Assembly (NCBI GenBank): GCA_018907035.1
Contig: JACCIC010000295.1
Span: 178,501 to 242,500, forward strand
Origin: Sycobia sp. Sy_11
Lineage: Eukaryota; Arthropoda; Insecta; Hymenoptera; Epichrysomallidae
Reading direction: 5' to 3'
DNA length: 64,000 bases
This document shows, piece by piece, positions 11,401 to 23,429 of the stretch. Under the pieces are notes generated by a model. It was not told the DNA's origin, did no database searches, and saw only the letters and a program-made list of their open reading frames with translations. The position numbers and the translations under genes were made by a program. The number at the start of each line of letters is the position of its first letter. Within the stretch, counting starts at the first letter, position 1.

Positions 11401-11915
11401 CAGTTGACAATGAGGAGGGTAAATTTTTGTTTTTCCATCCCAGCTGTAAATAATACAACCCCTCCCTCTCAGCTCGAAGCCCCTCGCGTGCCCTAATTGC
11501 GTAGCGAGCCACCGTTCCGCGCTCTCGTCGGCGGGGGATGGAGTGGGCATTGTTATTATTATTATTCGCGCGAACACTCGTAAAACGCTCCCGCGTCGTC
11601 TCTGCGAGGCGGGGACCGTCGTTGTTCGCGTCGACCGCGACCGACCAACTCCCCCCCCCCCTCGCCCCTCCCCCACCGTCCTCGTCGTTCCGCCAATTGT
11701 TGTCCTTTATGCTCGCGCGCGCGCGCGCGCGGCGGCGGCGAATGGGAATTCCATATAAAATCGCCGGCGAGAGAGCGCGAAGGCTCGGAAAAAGTTATGA
11801 AACATATTTCAGGAATAATTTACGCGGAATAAATCACCGGCGGCGGGCGCGAGGGCCCGAGGGCAATCATATTCCTTTGCGTGTACGCACGACTATCCCC
11901 GTACACTATACGTGT
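11400..11915. other. CpG-rich block with C- and CG-runs
   Basis: Contains C-runs at 11651-11675 and a (CG)9 run passing into GGC units at 11713-11740. The 247-codon plus frame starting at 11538 crosses CG and GT arrays and is not credible as a gene. Confidence 0.5.
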
Positions 11916-11916
11916 C

Positions 11917-11942
11917 TCCCTCCCTCTCTCTCTCGCGCGCGT

Positions 11943-11992
<50 letters not shown>
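11917..11992. repeat. Compound (CT)n(CG)n(GT)22
   Basis: Short CT then CG run, followed by an almost pure GT array (pure from 11949). Confidence 0.94.
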
Positions 11993-11993
<1 letters not shown>

Positions 11994-12352
11994 CTGCGCC
12001 TGTACAAAATTAAATACCTGTACAGAGTATTCCCTCGTCAGCCTCTCCCGCGTCCTTTGCGCGCTTATTATACGCGGCTAATTTGCCGTGAACCTTTTCC
12101 ATACCTATATTATATATATATAAGAAAGTCCCATCGAGTTAGCCGGCGTGATAAGTCACGGATTAATCTACGCATCTTTCATTCTATGCGTATGTGTGCG
12201 TGTGCGTGTGCAGTAATAGAAAAAAAAAACAAACAAACGAAAAATAGCCGTCCGAGCGCGCGTGCCTGGGGCAAAAATTAATTGCGCCCTCAACTATCCA
12301 ATTTTTCCGGCAATTTGCAATTGTGCCTACGTGCACGTTTCCCAACGACAAT

Positions 12353-12388
12353 GCGTATGTGTGTATGTGTGTGTGTGCGTGTGTGTGT
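12353..12388. repeat. Imperfect (GT)n
   Basis: GT array with AT and CG interruptions. Confidence 0.85.
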
Positions 12389-12524
12389 CCGAGTATCGCG
12401 TCGACGTCGTCGCCTCACCGCGCCATTATAAGCGCGGCGCTGGAATCGTAAAATAAATCGTCGACTAAGTAGCCGCGTTCGCGCGCGCAAAAATTACCGC
12501 TTCTCGCGAATATATATAGGTGTG

Positions 12525-12528
<4 letters not shown>

Positions 12529-12573
<45 letters not shown>
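12529..12573. repeat. (TA)22 microsatellite
   Basis: Pure TA run with degenerate TACG/TA strings on both sides. Confidence 0.97.
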
Positions 12574-12575
<2 letters not shown>

Positions 12576-12635
12576 GTGCGAGTATACGCATACATACGTA
12601 TATATACGTACATTCACGCAACGAGTACAAAGGGT

Positions 12636-12694
12636 CAGAGAGAGATAGAAATGGAGAGATAGAGAGAGGGAGAGAGAGAGAGAGAGAGAGAGAG
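12636..12694. repeat. GA-rich tract ending in (AG)12
   Basis: Purine-only tract, pure AG from 12671. Confidence 0.93.
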
Positions 12695-12931
12695 GCGCGG
12701 AGGCGAGTTCGCGAAATCGTCTTGGGGAGAAAATGAACTCCGGTTCAACGACAATTATTGCCCCATAAATAATGTCGCCCGAGAGCGCGCGAGGCTGTCG
12801 TCTCGGTGCGCCCTATCCCTATGCCTATTGCCAGCCTTCACCCTTGCCCCCAACCCGGTCTTCTAGATTCTTTTCCCTCCTTATTCACCTCTTCGACTCT
12901 ATCTCTCCCTCTTATATTTCATCTTAAATTA

Positions 12932-12982
12932 TCTATATATATATATACATATATAAATATATATAATATATAATGTATATAA
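12932..12982. repeat. Degenerate TA-rich tract
   Basis: TA units broken by CA, AA and TG changes, apparently an old, decayed TA array. Confidence 0.8.
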
Positions 12983-13470
12983 GCCTATACGATAAATAAG
13001 GATTGTGCAAAGGAAGAAAATTAATATTATATTACGTTTGTGTACAAAAATCTATCTCTCTAAACTCTTTAGTTTCGGTTATTTATTATAATGCCGACGG
13101 GATTATTGTACTATTAAGGTAAATTGAAAACGTGTACAGGAACGAAACCCAATCAATTCAAATTCTCTATTATGCTCCTCGAACCCTGTTTTTTAATTAC
13201 TTCATTCAATGTGCTACTTTAAATACCTCATTTTCTTCCAATACAAGAATTATGTTTTGGTTTTCAAACTTTAATTTCGTCATGTAACTCGCTTTAAAAC
13301 GTTCTATCTGCGGTCCTTAACCTTTTGCTTCTCTCTCATTCCCTTCGCTCGTTAAATTTACCTATTTCGTTTAACATACTTTTACCTTCCTCTAGAATTC
13401 TGCGTAAAATTTTAAGTCTTATTATATTCTCGATAATCTATACCGAAAATTCCCATTGGTACGATTACGT
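12983..13470. other. AT-rich unique DNA
   Basis: No repeat, palindrome or frame above about 85 codons. A frame from 13325 runs into the TC array and is not called. Confidence 0.45.
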
Positions 13471-13480
13471 ATCTCTCTCT

Positions 13481-13518
<38 letters not shown>
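13471..13518. repeat. (CT)n array
   Basis: CT units with one CGCG interruption, pure from 13485. Confidence 0.95.
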
Positions 13519-13521
<3 letters not shown>

Positions 13522-13745
13522 CGGGATCTCTCTCGTTCGAGACTGTCTAAACGTCATTTCACCGCTCATCTCGCTCTGATAAGCCATTGTGCCGCGAGTC
13601 TTGCTTAGGGGAGTTAAATTTATCCGCAAAGCCTTCATTGCCGCCGAGTTCTAGAGAGAAAGAGAGAGGGGGTGAAGAAGAAGGAAATGGAGTTTGTGGA
13701 CTGTTTAGCAATGCAAGCACGTCGCACAAGGGGCAGATTCAATCG

Positions 13746-13748
<3 letters not shown>

Positions 13749-13806
<58 letters not shown>
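13749..13806. repeat. (TA)29 microsatellite
   Basis: Pure 58-bp TA run, about the longest in the window. Confidence 0.97.
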
Positions 13807-13807
<1 letters not shown>

Positions 13808-14049
13808 GTATATAAGTGTGCGATCTTTCCAGTAATAAAGCGAAAGAGCCCGATTGTGCCTGGCTAATTAGACATCCGCGGCGAGGAGTCTGTGTATCCC
13901 CATCCCCCTTCCCACCTGTATCCATAATCTACTGCTTTTATTTTCCGCTATCTCCCCCCCTCTCCGCATTCTTCCTTCTCTATCCCGAACGAGGCGCCGC
14001 GACGGGGCTGCCGTCTACCCCGGCTGTATGCGCGCATACGTAGGCTACT

Positions 14050-14063
14050 CCCCCCCCCCCCCC
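14050..14063. repeat. C14 homopolymer
   Basis: The longest C-run in the window. Confidence 0.95.
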
Positions 14064-14127
14064 TCGTCGCGTCTGCGATCTTTCAAGGACGAATTCGGAT
14101 CTCCTCATATAACCTCATTGTGCCACG

Positions 14128-14129
14128 TA

Positions 14130-14164
<35 letters not shown>
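14128..14164. repeat. (GT)n(GC)n(GT)n
   Basis: GT run with a central GCGCGC block. Confidence 0.93.
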
Positions 14165-14248
14165 TAGGAAGAGCGAGGGAGGAACTCGGTGGAGTTATTA
14201 AAGTAGGTGTAACATAACTGGGTGCTTTAATAACTCTTCGTTCGTGTG

Positions 14249-14253
<5 letters not shown>

Positions 14254-14302
<49 letters not shown>
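14254..14302. repeat. (AT)24 microsatellite
   Basis: Pure 49-bp AT run. Confidence 0.97.
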
Positions 14303-14304
<2 letters not shown>

Positions 14305-14633
14305 TACACAGATATATGCGATATACTGCTCGCACGTACGCTCGAGGGGACTTTAATGCCCTCTCGCGCTTCTCCTCCGCCGAGGGCCGCCGCCTCTCGC
14401 TGTTCCGGCGAGAGAATGAATCTATATAGTTCTCTTCCCGCTCCCCTCCCTCGCCGTCTCTTTTCCTCCGCTCCCGAGAGGAGTTTCTCGCAAAGCATTG
14501 TTTATGGGCTGGCATACATTTACGTAATCTGTATACCAAAATTTATTAGCTTCCATCCCGTCCCGACCGCCCCCCCTCCCCACTCACTCCGTCTCGCTCG
14601 CTTTTTCCATTTTCTTTTATTTTCGATTTTCAG

Positions 14634-14720
14634 TATAAGCCGGTGCGATAATTCGCCCTGCAATTATTCCGGTTTATATGCTCACCGTTCGGCTGCTATA
14701 GGGCTTTTTAATATTTATTT
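14634..14720 (+). other. Possible 87-bp exon (speculative)
   Basis: A long pyrimidine-rich stretch ending ATTTTCAG (CAG at 14631-14633) is a good 3' splice acceptor. GTAAGTAT at 14721 is a good 5' donor. Between them exactly one frame is open (codons from 14635: ATA AGC CGG TGC and on), giving an unrecognised 28-residue peptide rich in Cys, Ser and Asn. Pairs of such signals occur by chance in 64 kb. Confidence 0.12.
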
Positions 14721-14730
14721 GTAAGTATAT

Positions 14731-14753
14731 GTGCGTACGCGCGTACGCGCGTG

Positions 14754-14790
<37 letters not shown>
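14731..14790. repeat. Alternating CG/TA run plus (GT)17
   Basis: GTACGCGC-type alternation to 14755, then pure GT to 14790. Confidence 0.93.
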
Positions 14791-14792
<2 letters not shown>

Positions 14793-14880
14793 ACGAACGT
14801 TTATCCATCGATTTTTCTCCCGTAAGCTTATCTTACTGCTTGATATACACAATGTTCAATTGTTACATTCGCAATTACGG

Positions 14881-14906
14881 AGAAAAAGTGCGCGCGCACT
14901 TTTTCT
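14881..14906. repeat. Perfect 26-bp palindrome
   Basis: The left half AGAAAAAGTGCGC is followed at once by its exact reverse complement. The core is CGCGCG flanked by GTG/CAC and A5/T5. It could extrude as a cruciform or bind a symmetric dimer; function unknown. Confidence 0.9.
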
Positions 14907-15759
<853 letters not shown>

Positions 15760-15895
15760 TGTATATAGATATTGACCAATGCGGAAGATCCTATATCTCG
15801 GACTTATATGAACTCGGAACAGCGGCGCGCACTCGCGTCCGCTATTGCAGCAACTGTGGCGCGAGACATGCGCCGGGCGAGTCCCGTGGCGGTAT

Positions 15896-15914
15896 TATAT
15901 ATATATATATATAT

Positions 15915-15958
<44 letters not shown>
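15896..15958. repeat. (TA)n with one G interruption
   Basis: Two TA runs joined at 15916 by a single G. Confidence 0.96.
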
Positions 15959-15966
<8 letters not shown>

Positions 15967-16059
15967 ACAAATGCACAAACATCATCGCAGACAGCTGATG
16001 GCCGACGCGCCGTGCTCCGAGCCAGCCCATGACCTTTTCACATACACACACACGGCGCA

Positions 16060-16062
<3 letters not shown>

Positions 16063-16100
<38 letters not shown>
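16063..16100. repeat. (AT)19 microsatellite
   Basis: Pure AT run preceded by a short CA run (16042-16052). Confidence 0.97.
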
Positions 16101-16103
<3 letters not shown>

Positions 16104-16211
16104 CTATATATATTAAAGAAGAAGAAGGCGAGGCTATCGTATAAGTAGAAAATTCGCGTGAAGGCATGTGTATGTGAATACTTGTTTATGTGTATATAAC
16201 AGTATCTATAA

Positions 16212-16214
<3 letters not shown>

Positions 16215-16260
<46 letters not shown>
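16215..16260. repeat. (TA)23 microsatellite
   Basis: Pure 46-bp TA run, third in a cluster within 370 bp. Confidence 0.97.
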
Positions 16261-16264
<4 letters not shown>

Positions 16265-16607
16265 CAGTCGAATACGTGGAGCGAACGGGGCCCGGTCATC
16301 GAGCGGCCGTATAATTATGGGACTGACATTCCTCGTAGCCGCAAGAAAGGATAGAGCGACGACGGGGAGGGTAGGGGAGCTCTTTTGTAATGAGGCACGT
16401 TTCGATAAGAACGTATCACTCGCGCGCTCCTTCACGGCCTGAGAGGAACGTGTAAGGAAGACACGAGCTCGAGCGCCGGTCGCTTCCTCATCTCCTATAA
16501 CTTTCGTCCATCCCCTGACCCCTTCGCTCTTTTTCTTTCGATTCTCCCCTGCCCCTCCGCTGGCACTGTGGCGCTCAATGTCTCATTCTCTTTTTCTTAG
16601 ATCTTTC

Positions 16608-16611
<4 letters not shown>

Positions 16612-16699
<88 letters not shown>
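16612..16699. repeat. Compound (AT)22(GA)21
   Basis: A pure AT run passes without a break into a pure GA run, 88 bp in total. Confidence 0.97.
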
Positions 16700-16703
<4 letters not shown>

Positions 16704-16775
16704 GTGCACATTTGTATCTAGAGGTATTTTATCTAGATTTTTTCCATCGATCCATTGTGTGTGTGGTTGAGATGA

Positions 16776-16848
16776 TATTATTATTATGATTATTATTATT
16801 GTTGTTGTTATAATTATTATTGGTTTTATTATTATTATTATCTTTTTA
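16776..16848. repeat. (ATT)n/(GTT)n trinucleotide tract
   Basis: Interrupted ATT units with a short GTT block in the middle. Confidence 0.88.
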
Positions 16849-16902
16849 AAAGATTGGCTTGGTGAGAAAGCCGCGAGCTAATGATAGAAATGACCGCTAT
16901 TT

Positions 16903-16906
<4 letters not shown>

Positions 16907-16933
<27 letters not shown>
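16907..16933. repeat. (AT)13 microsatellite
   Basis: Pure AT run followed by CATACATGCATGCATAC. Confidence 0.95.
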
Positions 16934-16939
<6 letters not shown>

Positions 16940-18008
16940 CATGCATGCATACTTTCCAGTCCTGCAACTACTATCGATTTTATCGTGGATTCATTGCGTC
17001 GACGGGCTAAAGTATATGACGTTTTAACCATCGATGTGGAAGAATGCATCCGCCAATTGAATTAGACGTACCATTTGGTCTATGAAAAAAGCCAGTTCTG
17101 CTATTCTGCTATAAAAAACATGGAAACTCATTTTGTCGCTTATATATATATATATATACACGTGATTTGGAGATGGATTGAGATGGATTTCAGGTATATG
17201 CGTTGTTCTTTCTTTGATTCCAATTCAACAATTCGATAAAGATTCTCGATACATTGTTGAACTACAATCCATTAAAAATACACATTCAATCGAAAAGAAA
17301 AAATAGCTTTTTAACTTTTTATAAAAGGAACATTACTTATTTTAATGTCAGTAGAGATTTAAATTTATAGTTAAACGAACATTTAATTTTATCATTACGG
17401 ATTACTTTGATTAGTATATTAAACGGACCAAAAGTAAATATTTATAGATAGTAATAATAAAATTAAATGTTCGTAATATATATTCTATATTACGAATACA
17501 TACGTATTTTTAACGCCTAACAGCATTTGCGTCTGACATTTGAACGTTAAAATAGACCATTATAATGAAATGTATGTAAAAATACAAAAGTAATTCAAAC
17601 GTATAAAATCTGCCAATATGCGTGCATTCATAAGCATAAATACATAATAAAATTATAGAACCAAGTGAAATAATAAAATATATTTTTCCATTCTTGACCA
17701 ATTGATTTACATCGATAAAGTCGCATTATTGGAAGAATTCTTATTGAGCAGTCGAACATATGACTGCTTTTATTCATTCATTACATATGTATTGTATTCG
17801 TGGGAAAAATAATCATGCACTCAAAATGAATTCGTGATGAATTCGCTGCTCGATCCGGCTTTAATCAACTTGGTTTTCATAAAATCCAACATATATTTAT
17901 AAACATACACGTGACACGAATTCCCGCGCGTCAGCCGAACGTATATGATTTATTTAGAGTCTATACTTATTTAAAAAGCAAAAAAAAATCTATTTGCGCA
18001 TTCTCGTA

Positions 18009-18010
<2 letters not shown>
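16934..18010. other. AT-rich island
   Basis: About 1 kb of AT-rich unique sequence carrying a strong inverted repeat (17375-17474). An 18-bp TA run sits at 17141-17158. The best frame is 63 codons, unrecognised. Confidence 0.55.
17375..17474. repeat. Inverted repeat, 24-bp arms, 52-bp loop
   Basis: Left arm 17375-17398 (begins ACGAACATTTAATTTTAT) is the reverse complement of right arm 17451-17474 at 23 of 24 positions. The loop holds a further 7-bp pairing (TTACTTT/AAAGTAA). A second hairpin, 17470-17496, has 11-bp arms TTCGTAATATA/TATATTACGAA and overlaps the right arm. It could be a MITE remnant or a hairpin RNA gene. Confidence 0.85.

Positions 18011-18061
<51 letters not shown>
18011..18061. 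repeat. (TA)25 microsatellite
   Basis: Pure 51-bp TA run at the right border of the AT-rich island. Confidence 0.97.
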
Positions 18062-18063
<2 letters not shown>

Positions 18064-18296
18064 CATCGAGACCTCTTATGAACCATCGGTTATAATTCCG
18101 TTCCTAAAATACTTATACTATGTGTGTTTGCTTTGCGCGCGTGTCTATGTATCTAAAAGTAATCTATGAAAATTCCCAACGAATTCTCCGCGCATTTGCA
18201 CTCTAACCTACATATATATCTGCTGGGATAAAAATTTGCAGATCTTAGAAGTACCTCTCATCGTCGCTCTAACGGGGCATTACCGCAAACTCTCCT

Positions 18297-18321
18297 TACA
18301 CACACACTTGCACACACACAC

Positions 18322-18362
<41 letters not shown>
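18297..18362. repeat. (AC)n then (TA)19
   Basis: Two short AC runs, then TA at 18325-18362. Confidence 0.95.
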
Positions 18363-18370
<8 letters not shown>

Positions 18371-18534
18371 ATGTCTCGTTATCGACGGTCCTCGCGCGAA
18401 CGTTCCTCGACACATCTCGCATAGAGCAGCGCGCGCGGACGCTCTGCCTGCATTCCTAAAAGCCCGCGTCACACCTATACAATTATAGATCCGACCTACC
18501 GCGTAACACTTGGCCTCGCTCTCGCGCTCGCCAC

Positions 18535-18538
<4 letters not shown>

Positions 18539-18579
<41 letters not shown>
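18539..18579. repeat. (TA)20 microsatellite
   Basis: Pure 41-bp TA run. Confidence 0.97.
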
Positions 18580-18581
<2 letters not shown>

Positions 18582-19620
18582 TCTAATAACTTTGACCCAA
18601 AACTACGTCTAGAGCGGGCAGCGCGCCGAAATAGCCCTCTGGTTCCCGTCCTCGTCTGGTCTGCCGCTCGCCCCCTCCCTCCCAACCTCTCTCTATCTCG
18701 CTCTATCTCGCCTTCAGTCCCTCTCTTTCGCTCTAGACGATAAACTACACGCAGGCCCGTACAGCTCCAATTCCATTAGTTATACGGCGACGCAAGGGGG
18801 ACTGCAAATGTTGGCGAGGATTTAAAGGCGGGCGGGGGGAGGGGGTGTGGAGCATCGGTGCCGCGACGAGACAGCGAAGACCACTCTCGGAGCCGAGGCC
18901 GAACGAAGCCCGCCGAAAAAAGGCTTTACTGTACCGGACCCTCGCGCACGGCTGCCTCCATCCCGACGTCGGTCTCGCGCTAAAATCCTAACGCCGTTCG
19001 AAAAAGTCCAAATTGACAATTGCAAAGAGCAAAAGAACGAGAAAAGGCAAGGAGTCGCTGAATTGGAAAAGGAGGGCTTCGCTTGTACCGGGAATGTGGC
19101 GCTACGGCTATCATATCATTCTTTCGGATTGCGGTCATATAGTCATAGGTATATTTATATATTCCAGAGCGCCGGATTCTTCGTGGCCGGTGAGGGGGCG
19201 ATAAGACCGGTCGGTAAAACAAAAAAATGTCACGATGGTATTATCGTAAGGCGGATAAAAAAATAAACATTGGCAAGCGACATCCTCACCGCGCCCGTTG
19301 GTGTCCGTATGCGCGCCTGTTCAGTCCAAATGGTAGAATTGAAGGCGGATGTGCCGATAACTGCCGCCAGCCCTTTCGCCCGCATCAAAGCGTTTCAAAG
19401 CCCTCCCCCCCCCCCATCCACCGGTGAAGCGGGGAAGGGGTGGAACTCGCGTCGTCGGTATTCCAGTTTCTCCGAGCATATTGTCGCCATCGCCGCCGTC
19501 GTCCTAACTCCGGCCATATCGCTGCGAGCGGCAATGCGTATACGCGTTTATGCCCGAGAGATACGATTCTCCCATAGCGAGGGGTGGGGGGGGGTGTCCT
19601 TACAATGCTCGCGCTACGAT
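18580..19620. other. CpG-rich block
   Basis: GC-rich unique DNA with a C11 run at 19405-19415. A 139-codon plus frame (18847-19266) avoids microsatellites but resembles no family I know and has overlapping open frames on both strands, typical of GC-rich non-coding DNA. Confidence 0.4.
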
Positions 19621-20504
19621 CGTTGACTGTTCGTCGATAATTTGATAGCGAAAGTTATCGAGGAAACGGACTATGTATTCGGTTGCGAGCCACGGGCGAA
19701 ATCTAGAAGATTCATTTTTCCAATTTCGTTCCAATGATTTATGTCATTTTTGAACGGAATCGACGATTTTAGATTGCTGGACCGGCGCTCAGTCGGTGGA
19801 TTGGCAAAAATTTCACATGTTACACGCAGATTATACGAAACAATCACCAAGCGTATTGGAATCTTTGATGCGTGCAGAATATAATCGAAATTCAGCTAAC
19901 CAATCGAACGACAGACTAAGGATTCGAAGCCTGTCTTACGTTAAGAATGGCCAATTAAAGCAGTCTCGCGTGTGTAACCGGTGATCGTTTATCTGACTTT
20001 GTAGCAAAATAATAAAACTTCCAAATAATTAATTTGTTAGACATGCAGTCGACTCGAATTTTTTGTACAGTTTATGTTGTAGAATTAGGTCGCATTGTTT
20101 CGATACAAAATTTGGATCATATCGTCAAAGCCATAAATTCAAATCTTTCGTAACTGTGATAACATAAAATATGTTATGCCGAATTATATAATAACATAGT
20201 ACTCTATTACACTTAAATCATAATTATCTTATTCGTAAGTAGTTTTTTTTTGGTTATTGTCGACTTCTAAATTTTGATTTTAAGGCCATTGAATTTGTAT
20301 TTATTAGATACGAAACAGCGCACGTGTAATTGGCTTCCCATCTCTACGAGAACGATTTAAATCTTTAAGAAATCTTCTATTATTAGCGTAGTGGTATTTC
20401 CGTCTCGCACTGTTACAATTATATCAATTATTTTGTGGGACAGCGATAAGCCACCTCAATATAACTTTCTAAATAACTTTGCCTCTCGTAACTCGTGAAC
20501 TTTT

Positions 20505-20508
<4 letters not shown>
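19621..20508. other. AT-rich unique DNA
   Basis: A small hairpin lies at 20159-20177 (ATAACATA, AAA loop, TATGTTAT). The 62-codon frame at 19796 is unrecognised. Confidence 0.45.

Positions 20509-20563
<55 letters not shown>
20509..20563. repeat. (TA)27 microsatellite
   Basis: Pure 55-bp TA run. Confidence 0.97.
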
Positions 20564-20565
<2 letters not shown>

Positions 20566-20768
20566 TAAAGAAAGTTTTCCAAGTATTTGTCAATGTAAAC
20601 TAGTTCCCTCAGAGGCATTTCTACAGATATACTTGAAAGACATTTTATACGAAAATTATCGTGGCAATTGGCATACATAATACTCTTCGAAAAGTACTTC
20701 CATCTGTATATATATCACGAGCGATTTTACAATAATGTTTCAACCAACGCCACGCAGTGCTCAGTGCA

Positions 20769-20769
<1 letters not shown>

Positions 20770-20825
<56 letters not shown>
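20770..20825. repeat. (TA)28 microsatellite
   Basis: Pure 56-bp TA run. Confidence 0.97.
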
Positions 20826-20828
<3 letters not shown>

Positions 20829-21262
20829 ATTGGTTACGTAAATTTCCCTTTTACCCGTACCGTATTATGCTCGATAAGCATCTTTACAGTTGCTTTGTCC
20901 TACTTGTACATACGCGCACGCATGCGTATCTGTCGTCATTTTCTCCAGGCGAACGAAAAATATACCGGAGGGGGACATATAGATAAAAGATAATGAAAAA
21001 AAAAAAAGAAGAAAAAATCCGACCAGGAGGGGGAGAGGTAATTGGCGACAATCGTTAACGAACGCGCGTGGACGTATCTGATGCGCGGCCATCTTTGGAG
21101 TGGGAAAAAAAAAGATATGGTCGGTATAGGCGCGTGCATAGTAGATACGTAGCGGCACGCTGTATGACCGGATGACGTTTGAACTTCGACGAACCTAAGT
21201 GTCCGCATGCCTGAGCGCATGTATGTATAATACAATACGCCTAATATTTATAACGATTTCGT

Positions 21263-21264
<2 letters not shown>
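20826..21264. other. Unique DNA with A-runs
   Basis: Contains A12 near 20996-21007 and A-rich strings near 21105. No gene recognised. Confidence 0.4.
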
Positions 21265-21313
<49 letters not shown>

Positions 21314-21333
21314 GTATATATATGTATATATAG
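21265..21333. repeat. (TA)22 with degenerate TATG tail
   Basis: Pure TA to about 21307, then TATG-interrupted units. Confidence 0.95.
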
Positions 21334-21680
21334 AAAAATATATACACAAGTCAGCATGAGCGGGCAATGTCTGTTGCAGCTTTCTCTGGGAGCGATCGTC
21401 CGTTCGACGTCCGGGAACGTCTCGTGGCGGGGTAAAAAATTGCTTCCCTTGCATCAATATTAATCTAGCATAATAAAGTATCTTGGCAATTTATCGATGT
21501 AACGCAATCCTTAGAGAAGGGGGGGCGAGAGGTTTGGATAAAATTATACCTGGTTATAAGGTTTTGAGGAAGCCTGGAGATCGCACCATATACAAACATA
21601 AAAGAAAAGCGGGACGCGGAATAAGGTTGGGTGTCAAAAGTTTCCAAGCTGTTGGGCGAAACTAGGAGAAATAGATAGAT

Positions 21681-21683
<3 letters not shown>

Positions 21684-21734
<51 letters not shown>

Positions 21735-21736
21735 AG
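21684..21736. repeat. (GA)n array
   Basis: Pure GA for about 40 bp, then GGGAGA interruptions. Confidence 0.95.
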
Positions 21737-23111
21737 TGACAGGGGGCTTAGAGAGATGACCCATAAAGTAATTTTCGACGGATACAAGTTGTCTCATCGA
21801 TCCTGCTCTTTGAATCTCGTTAAAAAACTAATCGGCGATAAGTCTTTTGGAAACACTTAAATTTCTAACCATCTCTTATCAGTAGCCTATATATACATCC
21901 TACAGAAAAATACAATGCTATAACAGGCACATTATCATGCCGGTATAATTACGATCGAAAATTGCAATAAACTTCACCTTCTCGTCCACCTGGATAGATA
22001 CAGTCCTATTTATTAAGGCCGAACTTACAATACGTAGTTTCAGAAGCGTGCGCGACAATATCGAGGACGTCCCGTGTCTCGCGGCTATAAAGATACCTCG
22101 CCCCACGCTCGGCCCATTACAACAATGAGATAAGCAAAAAGATCGGGCAACGAGTTGGGCGAGGCGGGCCGGCGACGAACATTCTCGAGGTCGGCCGCTT
22201 CGTTAAACTCTCATCCGTTTCGTACGCGCGAGATTTAACGACCCTCGGCCCAAAAACTTTTGGCCGTCCCGCGAAGCGTCGCCAGCCTTCGCCGCCAGCA
22301 ACGTCGCGAAATCGGCGCGGGAGCTCGCGGAACTGGGACGCGAGATTCTCCGCGATTGGGCAGGCTAAGGGCTAGTTCCGCAATTAACCGAGTGACGGCT
22401 GTAAAGCTCTCAAGGAGCAATGGTAAATTTGCCCTTAACATTTCCATCAAGCGTCACGAAGGATGCGTGCTTTGTCCCCCCCCCCCTACCCACAGCCTTC
22501 CCCCAGAAACGTCTACGAGTTCTTCGCTGGGGGGCACTAATCGAGGCCGCACAGTGTGCGTATGTATATATATATACATATACATATATAGAAAAATAGG
22601 CCATCGGTGAGAGAGCGCAGAGGAATGCTTAAAGCGAAGCACGACCGTTGTGCTTCTACGTATGTGCAATTTGCACTGTACGAAAAAGGAAATGATAAAA
22701 ATTTTTTTTGTTTCGTATAATCGTTCTCGAGAAAATGAATGATAACTGAAAGGCAAATTTGGAAAGAATTGAGTCAGACACTTTTAATTCTCCATTATTT
22801 TATTTTTTTTGTTTTTTTTTTTCTTTAATTTAAAGCAGAGCATTACTCTTTCTTTTTTTTTACAAAGAAACCTCGTATCGATAATTTTCCAGGGACATTA
22901 CGAACGGAATCGAGCGTTTAACGGGCGCAATTAAAAATAATCATTGCACGCCCGTAAAGAGCCGTTGAAAGGTGACTGAGTAAACTAATTGTGCGCTGTA
23001 CGGGGTCGTAAAAATGTTTAATTTGTCGGCAATTCGATTATTTCCAAGACTGACATTAAGATGCCATTCGGGTACGGGTCAGCGAGTCTCGCTTCTGTAG
23101 CACAATTAAAT

Positions 23112-23114
<3 letters not shown>
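21737..23114. other. Mixed unique DNA with a CpG-rich centre
   Basis: CpG-rich at 22140-22360, C-run near 22477-22487, degenerate TA at 22564-22591, T-runs at 22799-22860 and a bulged hairpin at 22917-22958. No frame resembles a known protein. Confidence 0.45.
22917..22958. other. Bulged hairpin, about 14 bp
   Basis: TTTA(A)CGGGC followed by GCAAT pairs with ATTGC, an AC bulge, then GCCCGTAAA, around an 11-nt A/T-rich loop. Confidence 0.6.

Positions 23115-23142
<28 letters not shown>
23115..23142. repeat. (AG)14 microsatellite
   Basis: Pure AG run. Confidence 0.95.
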
Positions 23143-23146
<4 letters not shown>

Positions 23147-23210
23147 AAAAACCCTGAATTTTCCACGGTGCTTCCTTTCTTTCGGATGTAAATGTTTCTA
23201 TTGGTCTTCT

Positions 23211-23213
<3 letters not shown>

Positions 23214-23258
<45 letters not shown>
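23214..23258. repeat. (TA)22 microsatellite
   Basis: Pure 45-bp TA run. Confidence 0.97.
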
Positions 23259-23267
<9 letters not shown>

Positions 23268-23410
23268 ACAATACACACTATATAACGCATGTACTAAATC
23301 TCTTTTACCAACCAAGAAAAAGAATCCTTGTTATTATCGACTGACTTTTTGAAACGCGCGCGTCAAGATCGTGCGCGAGGACGTCGTAACGAAGGGATTA
23401 TTGGCGTTGC

Positions 23411-23429
23411 AAAAAAAAAAAAAAAAAAA
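23411..23429. repeat. A19 homopolymer
   Basis: Run of 19 A followed by a second A-run. No SINE or retrogene seen upstream. Confidence 0.93.

Noticed and set aside
11538..12281. 247-codon plus frame
   Set aside because: It crosses CG and GT arrays and CpG-rich DNA with few stops; no domain or conserved motif is visible.
19920..19935. B-box-like GGCTTCGAATCC on the minus strand
   Set aside because: No accompanying A-box or cloverleaf pairing.
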